Positions 1 to 6,891 of a stretch of DNA of 7,559 nt are shown here, piece by piece. Under the pieces are notes generated by a model. That model saw only the letters and a program-made list of their open reading frames with translations, had not been told where the DNA came from and ran no database searches. Made by a program: the position numbers and the translations under genes. How positions within the stretch are numbered: the first letter of the stretch is position 1; each line of letters starts with the position of its first letter. Where the stretch lies: NCBI GenBank assembly GCA_003454665.1, contig DMKB01000192.1, positions 1,973 through 9,531 on the forward strand, written 5' to 3'. The stretch comes from Nitrospiraceae bacterium (GTDB lineage Bacteria > Nitrospirota > UBA9217).

Positions 1-1043
1 TTGGCCGCCGCCGTGAGGGCGTCGATGCACTCGTCGATATCACCGCTCAGCACGGACTCGAGCCGGTGGAGCGAAAGCCCGATGCGGTGGTCCGTCACCC
101 TGTTCTGGGGGAAATTATAGGTCCTGATTTTTTCACTCCGTTGACCCGATCCGACCTGCGATCTCCGGTCCTGGGCAGTTTCAGCGTCCTGCTTCTCTCG
201 TTCCTTTTCAAAGAGGCGGGAGCGGAGGATCTTCATGGCCTTGTCGCGGTTTTTGAGCTGCGATCGCTCGTCCTGGCAGGTAACCACCTCGCCCGTCGGG
301 TTGTGGGTGATCCGCACGGCCGAATAGGTGGTATTGACTCCCTGGCCGCCCGGTCCTGACGAGCAGTAGGTGTCTATCCTGAGGTCTTTCTGTTCGATCT
401 GTACATCCACGTCTTCGGCTTCGGGGAGTACCGCCACGGTAACCGTGGAGGTATGGATTCTGCCTCCTGCCTCGGTTGTGGGGACCCGCTGCACCCGGTG
501 CACGCCGCTCTCGTACTTGAGCCTGCTGAAAACGCCCTTCCCCGTTATCGATGCGATCACTTCCTTCACGCCCCCGACGCCGGTGGTGTTCATATCCAGG
601 ACCGTGAGCTTCCATCGCCGTGTTTCGGCGTAGCGGGAATACATGCGGAAGAGTTCGGCGGCAAAGAGCCCTGCCTCGTCACCGCCGGCGCCTGCCCGTA
701 TCTCGAGAAAGATATTTTTCTCGTCACGAGGGTCTTTGGGCACGAGCATGAGGCGCAGCTCCTGCTCCATCTGTTCGCTCGCGGGGCGCAGCTCTTTGAG
801 TTCCGCCTCGGCCATATCGCGCAGCTCGGGATCGGCTTTTTTGTCCTGGCTGATTTCCTCGGCATCCTGTATCTGACGGAGGAGGTCCTGGTATTCCCGG
901 TAACGGAGTACGACGGTTTCGATGTCCGACCGCTCCTTCGAGTATTTCTGATACTGCTGGTGCTCGGAGGCGACAGCCGGATCAGACAAGAGCCTTGTCA
1001 GCTCGTCATATTTTTCGGATACCGCTTCTAATTTATTGAGCAT
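1..1043 (-). CDS. prfA: Peptide chain release factor 1, 3'-truncated by window edge
   Basis: Release factor 1 recognises UAA and UAG stop codons in the ribosomal A site and triggers hydrolysis of peptidyl-tRNA. The reading frame starts at the ATG at 1043 ([19 protein letters not shown]) and stays open to base 1, giving 347 full codons; about ten C-terminal residues are probably missing, judging from the usual length near 360. The catalytic GGQ lies at residues 232-234 (342-350) in [12 protein letters not shown]. The codon-recognition tripeptide is P-T-T at 188-190 (474-482), in [14 protein letters not shown]. It fits the PxT pattern of RF1, not the SPF of RF2, and its position matches E. coli RF1. 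The RF1 N-terminal coiled-coil region and the motif [16 protein letters not shown] are also present. The ribosome binding site is weak. The next gene on the minus strand would be outside the window; prmC, the GGQ methyltransferase, is a common neighbour but is not visible. Confidence 0.97.
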   Translation of the reverse strand, partial: MLNKLEAVSEKYDELTRLLSDPAVASEHQQYQKYSKERSDIETVVLRYREYQDLLRQIQDAEEISQDKKADPELRDMAEAELKELRPASEQMEQELRLMLVPKDPRDEKNIFLEIRAGAGGDEAGLFAAELFRMYSRYAETRRWKLTVLDMNTTGVGGVKEVIASITGKGVFSRLKYESGVHRVQRVPTTEAGGRIHTSTVTVAVLPEAEDVDVQIEQKDLRIDTYCSSGPGGQGVNTTYSAVRITHNPTGEVVTCQDERSQLKNRDKAMKILRSRLFEKEREKQDAETAQDRRSQVGSGQRSEKIRTYNFPQNRVTDHRIGLSLHRLESVLSGDIDECIDALTAAA

Positions 1044-1294
1044 AGTTCATATTACTCGGACGCAGATGACCAATCCCGCCAGGGCGGGATTAGGCGACGC
1101 AGATAGTCGCTGATAAATATAATTCTTGCCTGATATCAGCAGTAGTGCGTCTCGGTGATTTGAGATGCCTTTTACCAGTTTCAAAATCTGCGTGAATCCG
1201 TGTAAATCCGCGGCCAAATGCTTTTTTCAGGAATTTTTCCGTGTCCTCTGTAGTTCTTGATTTCATGGCGCCGGAACGGAAAGAGAGGAGATCG
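1044..1294. other. Divergent intergenic gap with dispersed-repeat fragments
   Basis: This 251-bp gap separates the divergent prfA and TIGR00725-family genes, so both promoters should lie here, but no convincing -35/-10 pair was identified. Much of it is low-information repeat-like text. The motif GACGCAGAT occurs at 1059 and 1096, and its reverse complement core ATCTGCG recurs near 1184 in a run with repeated AATCCG/AAATCCG words. The stretch at about 1240-1266 (GTGTCCTCTGTAGTT) resembles text at about 2733-2767. An in-frame upstream ATG at 1241 would extend the next gene into this repeat text and is not favoured. Confidence 0.5.
1072..1091. repeat. Small GC-rich palindrome flanked by 9-bp direct repeats
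   Basis: AATCCCGCC (1072-1080) and GGCGGGATT (1083-1091) are perfect 9-bp inverted arms around a 2-nt centre. The outer CC and GG almost extend the stem. GACGCAGAT lies on each side, at 1059-1067 and 1096-1104. The palindrome sits only about 30 bp upstream of the prfA start, so it could fold in the prfA leader or be a small inserted palindromic element. There is no T-run that would make it a clear intrinsic terminator. Confidence 0.6.
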
Positions 1295-1750
1295 ATGGCG
1301 AAAAAGATGATTGCGGTAATAGGCGCCGGATCAGCCGACGGATCGATCATGAAGATCGCTGAAGAGGTCGGCAGGCTCATCGCGAAGGGCGGCGCCGTCA
1401 TGGTATGCGGCGGCCTCGGCGGGGTGATGGAGGCTGCTGCGCGGGGAGCGCAGTCCGCGGGCGGGCTCACGGTCGGCATCTTGCCCCAGGCCCGGAAACA
1501 AGATGCCAATCCCCATATCGACATCGCAATCCCGACAGGCTTCGGCGAGGGGAGAAATGTCGTGATCGCCCGGACCGCCGACGTCCTGATCGCCGTGGCA
1601 GGCGAATACGGAACCCTTTCAGAGATAGCTTTCGGTCTCAGGATGGGCAAGCCGGTCATCGGCATCGGAACATGGGATATTAAAGGGGTGATAAAAGCAG
1701 AGACTGCCGAAAAGGCGGTTCGCAGGGCCTTCGAGGTTCTCAAGCAATAG
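1295..1750 (+). CDS. TIGR00725-family (DprA/LOG-like) Rossmann-fold protein
   Basis: This 151-residue protein belongs to the small Rossmann-like nucleotide-binding family TIGR00725, distantly related to DprA/Smf and to LOG/lysine decarboxylase-like proteins; its substrate is not established. The N terminus has a beta strand and glycine loop (IAVIGAGSADG, residues 6-16). Next come GGLGGVMEAAARGA (39-52) and FGEGRNVVIARTADVLI (83-99). GEYGTLSE follows at 103-110, the counterpart of the LOG motif PGGxGTxxE. It keeps GT and E but lacks the PGG, so cytokinin-type phosphoribohydrolase activity should not be assumed. The ATG at 1295 is chosen because GAGAGGAG at 1283-1290 is a good Shine-Dalgarno sequence and MAKKMIAVIG is a typical family start. 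An ATG at 1241 in the same frame would add 18 unlike residues. The gene is divergent from prfA, convergent with the flavodoxin gene, and appears monocistronic. Confidence 0.88.
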   Translation: MAKKMIAVIGAGSADGSIMKIAEEVGRLIAKGGAVMVCGGLGGVMEAAARGAQSAGGLTVGILPQARKQDANPHIDIAIPTGFGEGRNVVIARTADVLIAVAGEYGTLSEIAFGLRMGKPVIGIGTWDIKGVIKAETAEKAVRRAFEVLKQ

Positions 1751-1780
1751 GCGGTTTCCACCACGGCATGAAGGTTCCAG

Positions 1781-1905
1781 AAATTTCAAATAACAAAGAA
1801 CAAATCTCAAATAAAATTCAAAAAACCAAATTTCAAACAGGCTGTTGTTTGATGCTTGCTGTTTGGAATTTATTTGTTATTTGGTTCTTGTGATTTGGAG
1901 ATTGT
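1781..1905. repeat. AT-rich imperfect palindromic repeat between convergent genes
   Basis: The convergent gap is largely built from variants of CAAAT/AACAAAT/AATTTC words on its left side and their complements on its right. The clearest pair of arms is 1828-1840 and 1859-1871, which match at 12 of 13 positions around an 18-nt centre. Further out, AAATAACAAAG and CAAATCTC on the left have partners in the reverse complement of 1872-1905. It resembles the degenerate dispersed palindromes found in intergenic spaces of environmental bacteria. It may also end transcription from both sides, but no standard GC stem plus T-run is present. Confidence 0.6.
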
Positions 1906-1937
1906 TTTCTTTCGTGATCTTCGTGGATGAATAGCAG

Positions 1938-2414
1938 TTAAGCCAGTTTTTTGCACAACTCCCCCACGCGGACGCCGAGCTTGAACGCTTCGTCTTTCGC
2001 TCTCTCGTCAGGGGAACCGACGCAGCCGACGCCGTAATGGCCGGAGGCGCTCATCGGATCACCCACGATGATCATGCCGTAGATCAGCAAACACTGGAGT
2101 ATCGAAAAGATCGTGGTTTCCTTGCCACCGGTATGATGCCCGCCGGCGGCAAAGGCGGCGCCGACTTTGTTCTCCATTTTTCTTCGCACGCTCACGAATT
2201 CATCAAAGACCCTCTTGAGGTCGGCAGCCATGACGCCGAAATAGACCGGGGAACCGGCGATCACCCCTGAAGCCTCCAGGAAATCGTCCTTGGTGACTTC
2301 CTGGGAAGTTTTCAGTACAGCCTGCATCCCTGTTGAGTCAACACCTTTTGCTATTTCTTCAGCGAGTTTCTTTGTATTACCGCCTTTTGAGTAATACAGG
2401 ACCAGGATCTGCAT
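1938..2414 (-). CDS. Flavodoxin-fold, WrbA-like family protein
   Basis: This 158-residue protein has the flavodoxin fold, which binds FMN non-covalently; family members act as quinone reductases (WrbA) or electron carriers in the cytoplasm. The phosphate-binding loop is YYSKGGNTKKLA (residues 7-18). GSPVYFG at 54-60 is the second FMN-contacting loop and FAAGGHHTGGKETT starts at 88. The C terminus (SGHYGVGCVGSPDER) matches the place where WrbA proteins have a GxxPYG-type loop, but it is shorter and lacks that exact motif. The protein is also shorter than classical WrbA (near 200), so NAD(P)H:quinone oxidoreductase activity is only a possibility. The ATG at 2414 is backed by a strong purine-rich site, the complement of 2417-2427 (AAGGAGGAGGA), about 6 nt upstream. 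The gene stands alone on this strand and its stop faces the TIGR00725-family gene. Confidence 0.87.
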   Translation of the reverse strand: MQILVLYYSKGGNTKKLAEEIAKGVDSTGMQAVLKTSQEVTKDDFLEASGVIAGSPVYFGVMAADLKRVFDEFVSVRRKMENKVGAAFAAGGHHTGGKETTIFSILQCLLIYGMIIVGDPMSASGHYGVGCVGSPDERAKDEAFKLGVRVGELCKKLA

Positions 2415-2456
2415 TGTCCTCCTCCTTGCGTCGTTTAAGGTAACATCAAAGCTTAA

Positions 2457-2516
2457 CCACCGATGGCCCAGAGACAGAGGCGGCCACCCGTAGCCTAAAA
2501 TCAGAAGCGGCCACTC
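2457..2516. repeat. 27-nt periodic repeat, possible IS21-type terminal repeats
   Basis: CCAC recurs at 2457, 2484 and 2511, exactly 27 nt apart. The units at 2457-2483 and 2484-2510 match at about 19 of 27 positions, sharing the frame CCACC...CAGA.GCGG; the third unit is only partly preserved. On the minus strand it reads as repeated GTGGCCGC-TCTG blocks. Spaced short repeats of this type are known at the ends of IS21-family elements, where they are thought to bind the transposase. No istA or istB gene is visible here, so at most this is a remnant or solo end. A copy of the middle block lies at 7538-7559. Confidence 0.45.
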
Positions 2517-2545
2517 GGGTCGTAGAGGTAATGACTAATTCCAAA

Positions 2546-2660
2546 GTTCAAAGCTCAAAGTTCAAGTGAATGTCAAAAAACCAATTGGCAACAAGATTGA
2601 GACCTTTGCATTTTGTCATTTGACATTTATTTGGCATTTGGATTTTGAACTTTGACATTC
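2546..2660. repeat. AT-rich imperfect inverted repeat
   Basis: The left side contains direct repeats of CAAAGTTCAAAG/TCAAAGTTCAAG and the word GAATGTCAAA (2568-2577). The right side contains TTTGACATTC (2651-2660), a perfect 10-bp inverse of that word, and GAACTTTGA (2647-2655), the inverse of 2555-2563. The middle (2610-2640) repeats CATTTTGTCATTTGACATTT-type words. It looks like a decayed dispersed palindrome of the same general kind as 1781-1905 but with different words. No coding potential is evident. Confidence 0.55.
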
Positions 2661-2860
2661 GTTTAATTCTTGGGCTTTGTCATTTGGATCTTCACACCCC
2701 GTCGCCCATTCACCGTGTCTCCCATTCCCCAACCGTGTTCCTCTGTGTATCTCTGTGGTTTCATATTTCCCTCTCTGTCTTCATCTACGTTGACGAGGAA
2801 GTGTACCACATCTGGTTTGTTTTATGGAGGGGAAAATTACCCGGAGGGCATGCATAAAAA
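2661..2860. other. Non-coding gap with repeat-like text, no gene seen
   Basis: This stretch has no convincing ribosome binding site, protein family or conserved structure. The frame of the downstream NHL gene stays open through it back to 2670, but the translation is compositionally odd (rich in S, F, P and C) and unlike any domain. Positions 2730-2790 contain repeated CTCTGTG/TCTCTGT words similar to those at 1240-1266, consistent with dispersed-repeat filler. Confidence 0.5.
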
Positions 2861-2881
2861 ACAGGTTTTAACTTGTTTTTC

Positions 2882-2910
2882 TTGTCATGCGCCGGGCCTT
2901 GTGCTATACT
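2882..2910 (+). promoter_or_regulatory. Probable sigma70 promoter P1 of the NHL operon
   Basis: TTGTCA (2882-2887) and TATACT (2905-2910) are separated by 17 nt. The -10 box is preceded by TGC, which gives an extended -10. This is very close to the sigma70 consensus. Transcription would start near 2917 and leave a leader of about 115 nt before the ATG at 3033. Between this site and P2 the leader has a short GGGT/ACCC inverted pair (2938-2941, 2949-2952) followed by six Ts. Confidence 0.7.
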
Positions 2911-2976
2911 GTTATTGTGTGTTGGGAAAGATGGATCGGGTGAATTTTACCCAATTTTTTCAGACACTCTTGAGGA

Positions 2977-2989
2977 CTTGTGCTATAGT
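2977..2989 (+). promoter_or_regulatory. Probable second promoter core P2 (extended -10)
   Basis: TATAGT (2984-2989) is preceded by TGC, an extended -10 like that of P1. The 11-mer CTTGTGCTATA at 2977-2987 is identical to 2898-2908 in P1, 79 bp upstream. No good -35 box lies 16-18 nt upstream, so recognition would depend on the extended -10. A start near 2996 would give a leader of about 37 nt. Confidence 0.45.
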
Positions 2990-3032
2990 TTATTTCAAAT
3001 CCCTGTCCCAGAGAATCCGGAGGGTATCAGAC

Positions 3033-6000
3033 ATGGTACGGCTACGACAGACTGCGTTTGTTCTCCTATTTTTACTCCTCGTTGTCCCCCCTGCATTTTC
3101 CTATGAGCAGATCGACTTTGTCCGCGAAATCGGAAAAAAGGCACAACCAAAGGGTAAGCGTCTGCTGAACGCGCCCCGGGCCATTGCACTTTCCGGCAAT
3201 AAAATGTACGTCGCGGATACCGGGGCTCACCGGGTCACGGTCCTCACCCGAAGCGGGAAGCTCGTACGGTCGTGGGGAAGGAAAGGGAGCAAGTCCGGCC
3301 AGTTCAAGAATCCGGCGGGGATAGCCGTTGATGAACAGGGTAGGGTATTCGTTTCCGATACCGGCAATGGGCGCATCCAGGTATTCAACGGGAAGGGAAG
3401 GTTTCTCCGGAGTTTCGGCGGCAAGGGGTCGGGGCCGGGCAAGTTCAGCAGCCCATCAGGATTGGCGGTTTCGGCGGGGATTGTCTACGTAGCTGACAGG
3501 GGCAACAGCAGGGTCCAGATCCTGACGGAAGACGGTATCTTCATGAAGCAACTCGCGGTAAGGAAGAAGAAGGACGAGATGGAGGCCCCGATTGACGTGG
3601 ATATAGACGTTCAGAACAATATCTACGTCCTCGACGTTGAAGGCAATAGGGTCCGCATCTTTAACCCGAAGGGCATTCAGGTAAGGATATTCGGCACCAA
3701 GGGCAAGGGGACGGCGGGTTTTGACGAGCCCATGGGGCTGGCGGTGGACCAATACGGAAATATGTTCATAGCGGACCGGGGAAATCATAAATTCAAGAAG
3801 TTCAACGCAAAGGGCAAACTCCTGGGATCCATCGGCACGAAAGGGAGCGGTTCCGGGCAGTTCCTCAAAGCAGCCGGGCTGGACGTGGGGAGTGACGGCA
3901 CCGTGTCGGTTCTCGACGCAGGCAAGAACACGATCCAGACATTCAGCAGTGAGCGGGCGAAGGCCAAGCCCCTGGTACCTGCTTCTCCACCGCCTTCCGT
4001 GGCATACGTCAAGAGGATCAAAAGCACCGTGAGCGCTCTGACCATAAACAAGCGTCCCTGGGGCTTTACCGGCAACAGCCTGAAGGCGATTGAAGTCATT
4101 TCCGGCCGTACCATCGGTACCGTGGGCTCGAAGCCGGGACAGTTGAAAGGACCCCGGGGGCTTGCCGTTGACGGCGGCGGAAACTTCTGGGTTGCTGATA
4201 CGAAAAACAACAGGTTGCAGAAATTCAGTCTCGGTGGGCAGCTCCTCCAGGCTGTGGGAAAATCAGGCAGTCTCGAAGGGGAGTTCCGCAATCCGTCGGG
4301 GGTGGCGATCAGTCTGAAAGGCAATGTCTGTGTCGCTGATACGGGGAACAAGCGGGTCCAGGTGTTGAACGCCAGAGGCATGTTCCTCGGTATGTTTGGC
4401 AAGGAAGGGAAGGGGAGAGGCCAGTTCCAGGCGCCCGTAGACCTGGATGTCGATGAATCGGAGAACATTTACGTCGTTGACCGGGGAAACAACCGGATTG
4501 CGAAATTCGACAGCAACGGCTCCCTCATATGGGAAACCGGGAAGGCCGGCAGCGGTGACGGCGAATTTGATGAGCCCGAGAACATACTTGTCTCTCCCGA
4601 CGGCGAAGTCTATGTGCTCGATGCGGGAAATGCCAGAGTACAGGTGTTCGATCGGGACGGCAACTATCTGCGAAAATTCGGGAACGCAGGAAAAAGGCGG
4701 GGTGAATTCAAGTCCCCCTTAGGGTTCGCCATCGAGGACGGCACCCGTCTTTATGTCGGGGACCGCGGCAACAAAAGGGTACAGGTCTTTACCCTCAGGC
4801 ATACGCCGGCAGTGCCGAAGGGGATCTCGGCACAGGCGCGGGTGAACGAGATCCAGCTTCTCTGGAAGCCGAATGCCGAATCGTACCTCGACCAGTACAA
4901 GGTCTACCGCTCCGCGAAGAAAACAGGCGTGTATAAGCTTGTTGGTGTGTCGGCGGACCCCTTTTATTTCGACAAAAACCTTCCGAGCAACCGGACCTTC
5001 CACTACCGCGTGAGCGGGAAAGCAAGGGGAGGAAACGAGAGCGCGCGTTCAGATCTTGTATCAGCGGTGACGCCGAGACTGATCCCCTCGTCGCCCCAGA
5101 AGGTCCGGGTCGAGCCCTCGGAGAAACAGCTCACCCTCTCCTGGCTTCCGAACACGGAACCGTTTTTCGATCACTACAAGATTTACCGGACGAGACAGAT
5201 GTCCGACGGTTTTACCTTTCTGACCAAGACGAACAAGACGGTGTACGTGGACCATCCCCTTGCCGATGAGACCCTTTACTATTATCAGATTACCGCCGTG
5301 GGCAAAGAGGGCGACGAAAGCAAGCAGAGCGATCTGGTCTTTGTCTCTACTCCCCGGCCGTCGCTTACCGTGCCGCCGATCGAGATCGGTTCGGTGAAAC
5401 TTGGTGAGATGTTCGCGGCAGCGTACAAATATTACGAATCGCAGCCGCTGGGCACGGTGGTGATCAAGAACAACACGAAACGGATGTACCGGAAGGTAAA
5501 AGTCAGTTTCATGATCAAGGAATTCATGGATTTCCCCACGGAAGTCCTGATAAAAAAGGTGCGTCCCGGCCAGAACCTCAAAGTCAAGCTCAAACCCGTC
5601 TTCAGCAACAAGATTCTCAGTGTGACCGAGAATACTTCCCTCCAGAGCGAGATTGCGCTGACGTACTATGTACGCGGGAAACCGAGAAAGATAACGCGGA
5701 GCTTCCCCGTTACCCTGTACGAGCGGCACGCCATGACGTGGGACCAGAAGGAAAAGGTGGGCGCCTTTGTGACGCCGAGAGACCCGCTGGTGGCCGACTT
5801 CAGCAGGTCCGTGATTCGACCGTACGTGGATGCGTACCCCAACTTGAACCAGTCGCTCGTGTACGCCCGGACGATCTATGCGGCCCTGGGCGTAGTCGGT
5901 CTCGCCTACATCGTAGATCCCACGAGCCCGTACCAGGAATTCTCCAAGAACACCGCCCGCGTCGACTACCTCCAGTATCCCCGCGATACCTTCGTGAGGA

Positions 6001-6833
6001 AGAGCGGGGACTGCGATGACCTGTCGATCCTGTTCGCCGCATCCATGGAGAATATCGGCGTGGCGACGGCGCTCGTCGACGTTCCGGGGCACGTGTTCAT
6101 GATGTTCAATACCGGCGTCCCGGTGAGCGAGAAAAGGACACTCGGGTTCCCATCGTCTCAGCTCATCGTGCACCGGGGGATGGTCTGGATCCCCGTGGAA
6201 CTGACCCTTGTAGGATCTTCGTTCACCCGGGCCTGGCAGAAGGGGGCCGAGCAATATCGTGACTGGGCCGCGAAGGGCAAGGTCGACTTCGTCGAGATCC
6301 GGAAGGCATGGGAATCGTTCAAGCCCGCGACGCTCCGGGGTGCGGGCGGCAAGGTCAGGAAAGTCAAGCGGGTGGACATAGAGAGTAAATTCAGGGGAGA
6401 ACTCGAGACCCTCGGACAAGAACGGTTGAAACACCTTTCCGCGGTGTATATCGCAATGCTCAAGAAAAAGCCGAAGGACCTCAAGGCCCTGGGGCAGCTC
6501 GGCATCTTATACGGGGAGAACGGGATGCACGCGGAGGCGCTCCAGCAATTTCAGAAAATGCTGGCCGTGGACAAGAACAACGCGATTGCTCACAACAATA
6601 TCGGGAACATAAACTTTATGCAGGAGCGGCTGGATGATGCCCGGCAGGCGTACGAGTCGGCGCTGGCGGCAGAGCCCGGGGATACGGGTATCATGGTAAA
6701 CCTGGCCAACGTTTTCTTCCGGATGGGAAAGAAAGACATGGCAAAAAAATGGTTCAAGGATGCCGCCGCGATCGATCCGCGGGTGCTGCGGCAGTACGGT
6801 GATCTTGCCGCCAGTCTCGGAGTGACGAAATAG
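3033..6833 (+). CDS. Secreted NHL-FN3-transglutaminase-like-TPR protein
   Basis: This gene encodes 1266 residues; the function is unknown. The ATG at 3033 is chosen because GGAGGG (3019-3024) lies 8 nt upstream and a signal peptide follows (VRLRQ, a hydrophobic core, then a likely cut after AFS at 23). The frame is open back to 2670, but that part covers the promoters. Domains in order: six NHL repeats at 45-306 (for example YVADTGAHRV, VFVSDTGNGRIQVF); a Pro-rich linker; a degenerate blade at about 334-370; five NHL repeats at 371-588; two fibronectin type III domains at about 595-681 and 686-776; a beta-rich region at about 777-900; a transglutaminase-like domain at about 920-1060; and three 34-residue TPRs at 1147-1248 plus a capping helix. 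Cys994 (SGDCDDLS) and His1020 (PGHVFMMF) are the expected catalytic pair; Glu1056 (WIPVE) could be the third member. It is probably periplasmic or surface-exposed and is followed at 58 nt by a second secreted protein. Such folds can be proteases, amidases or cross-linkers, and the sequence does not say which. Confidence 0.9.
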   Translation: MVRLRQTAFVLLFLLLVVPPAFSYEQIDFVREIGKKAQPKGKRLLNAPRAIALSGNKMYVADTGAHRVTVLTRSGKLVRSWGRKGSKSGQFKNPAGIAVDEQGRVFVSDTGNGRIQVFNGKGRFLRSFGGKGSGPGKFSSPSGLAVSAGIVYVADRGNSRVQILTEDGIFMKQLAVRKKKDEMEAPIDVDIDVQNNIYVLDVEGNRVRIFNPKGIQVRIFGTKGKGTAGFDEPMGLAVDQYGNMFIADRGNHKFKKFNAKGKLLGSIGTKGSGSGQFLKAAGLDVGSDGTVSVLDAGKNTIQTFSSERAKAKPLVPASPPPSVAYVKRIKSTVSALTINKRPWGFTGNSLKAIEVISGRTIGTVGSKPGQLKGPRGLAVDGGGNFWVADTKNNRLQKFSLGGQLLQAVGKSGSLEGEFRNPSGVAISLKGNVCVADTGNKRVQVLNARGMFLGMFGKEGKGRGQFQAPVDLDVDESENIYVVDRGNNRIAKFDSNGSLIWETGKAGSGDGEFDEPENILVSPDGEVYVLDAGNARVQVFDRDGNYLRKFGNAGKRRGEFKSPLGFAIEDGTRLYVGDRGNKRVQVFTLRHTPAVPKGISAQARVNEIQLLWKPNAESYLDQYKVYRSAKKTGVYKLVGVSADPFYFDKNLPSNRTFHYRVSGKARGGNESARSDLVSAVTPRLIPSSPQKVRVEPSEKQLTLSWLPNTEPFFDHYKIYRTRQMSDGFTFLTKTNKTVYVDHPLADETLYYYQITAVGKEGDESKQSDLVFVSTPRPSLTVPPIEIGSVKLGEMFAAAYKYYESQPLGTVVIKNNTKRMYRKVKVSFMIKEFMDFPTEVLIKKVRPGQNLKVKLKPVFSNKILSVTENTSLQSEIALTYYVRGKPRKITRSFPVTLYERHAMTWDQKEKVGAFVTPRDPLVADFSRSVIRPYVDAYPNLNQSLVYARTIYAALGVVGLAYIVDPTSPYQEFSKNTARVDYLQYPRDTFVRKSGDCDDLSILFAASMENIGVATALVDVPGHVFMMFNTGVPVSEKRTLGFPSSQLIVHRGMVWIPVELTLVGSSFTRAWQKGAEQYRDWAAKGKVDFVEIRKAWESFKPATLRGAGGKVRKVKRVDIESKFRGELETLGQERLKHLSAVYIAMLKKKPKDLKALGQLGILYGENGMHAEALQQFQKMLAVDKNNAIAHNNIGNINFMQERLDDARQAYESALAAEPGDTGIMVNLANVFFRMGKKDMAKKWFKDAAAIDPRVLRQYGDLAASLGVTK

Positions 6834-6835
6834 GA

Positions 6836-6857
6836 GGGGAGACCGGCTGGTCGCCCC
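6836..6857 (+). promoter_or_regulatory. Intercistronic hairpin between the two secreted-protein genes
   Basis: GGGGAGACC (6836-6844) can pair with GGTCGCCCC (6849-6857) around a GGCT loop, with one internal A/G mismatch. It begins 3 nt after the stop codon of the NHL gene and is not followed by a T-run. It is therefore better explained as an RNA stability or processing element, or a partial attenuator, than as a full terminator. It could allow the short downstream gene to be expressed at a different level from the long upstream one. Confidence 0.5.
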
Positions 6858-6891
6858 AACCGGATACTATATGCACAGGGAGGTACTCATT

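Noticed and set aside
1241..1294. Upstream ATG for the TIGR00725-family gene
   Set aside because: It adds 18 residues from repeat-like DNA that do not fit the family; a strong Shine-Dalgarno sequence sits directly before 1295.
1090..1764. 224-codon minus-strand open frame opposite the TIGR00725-family gene
   Set aside because: It is antisense to a gene with clear family motifs, has no domain of its own and runs into repeat-like intergenic DNA.
2457..2516. CRISPR array
   Set aside because: The 27-nt periodicity has no constant repeat separated by unique spacers; similarity runs across the whole unit, and there are only two to three degenerate copies.
2670..3032. 121-codon N-terminal extension of the NHL protein
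   Set aside because: It would bury the signal peptide, covers both promoter cores and repeat text, and has no ribosome binding site as good as that before 3033.
2882..3032. Riboswitch in the leader of the NHL gene
   Set aside because: No conserved aptamer core (for example a c-di-GMP type) could be recognised; only short weak stems are present.
5061..6434. Open frame of 457 codons on the minus strand
   Set aside because: It lies wholly antisense to the FN3 and transglutaminase-like parts of the NHL gene, shows no recognisable domain, and is explained by codon bias of the GC-rich plus-strand gene.
6871..6891. Upstream ATG for the small secreted protein
   Set aside because: It would put the 6878-6883 ribosome binding site inside the coding region and add charged residues before the signal peptide; the ATG at 6892 is better placed.
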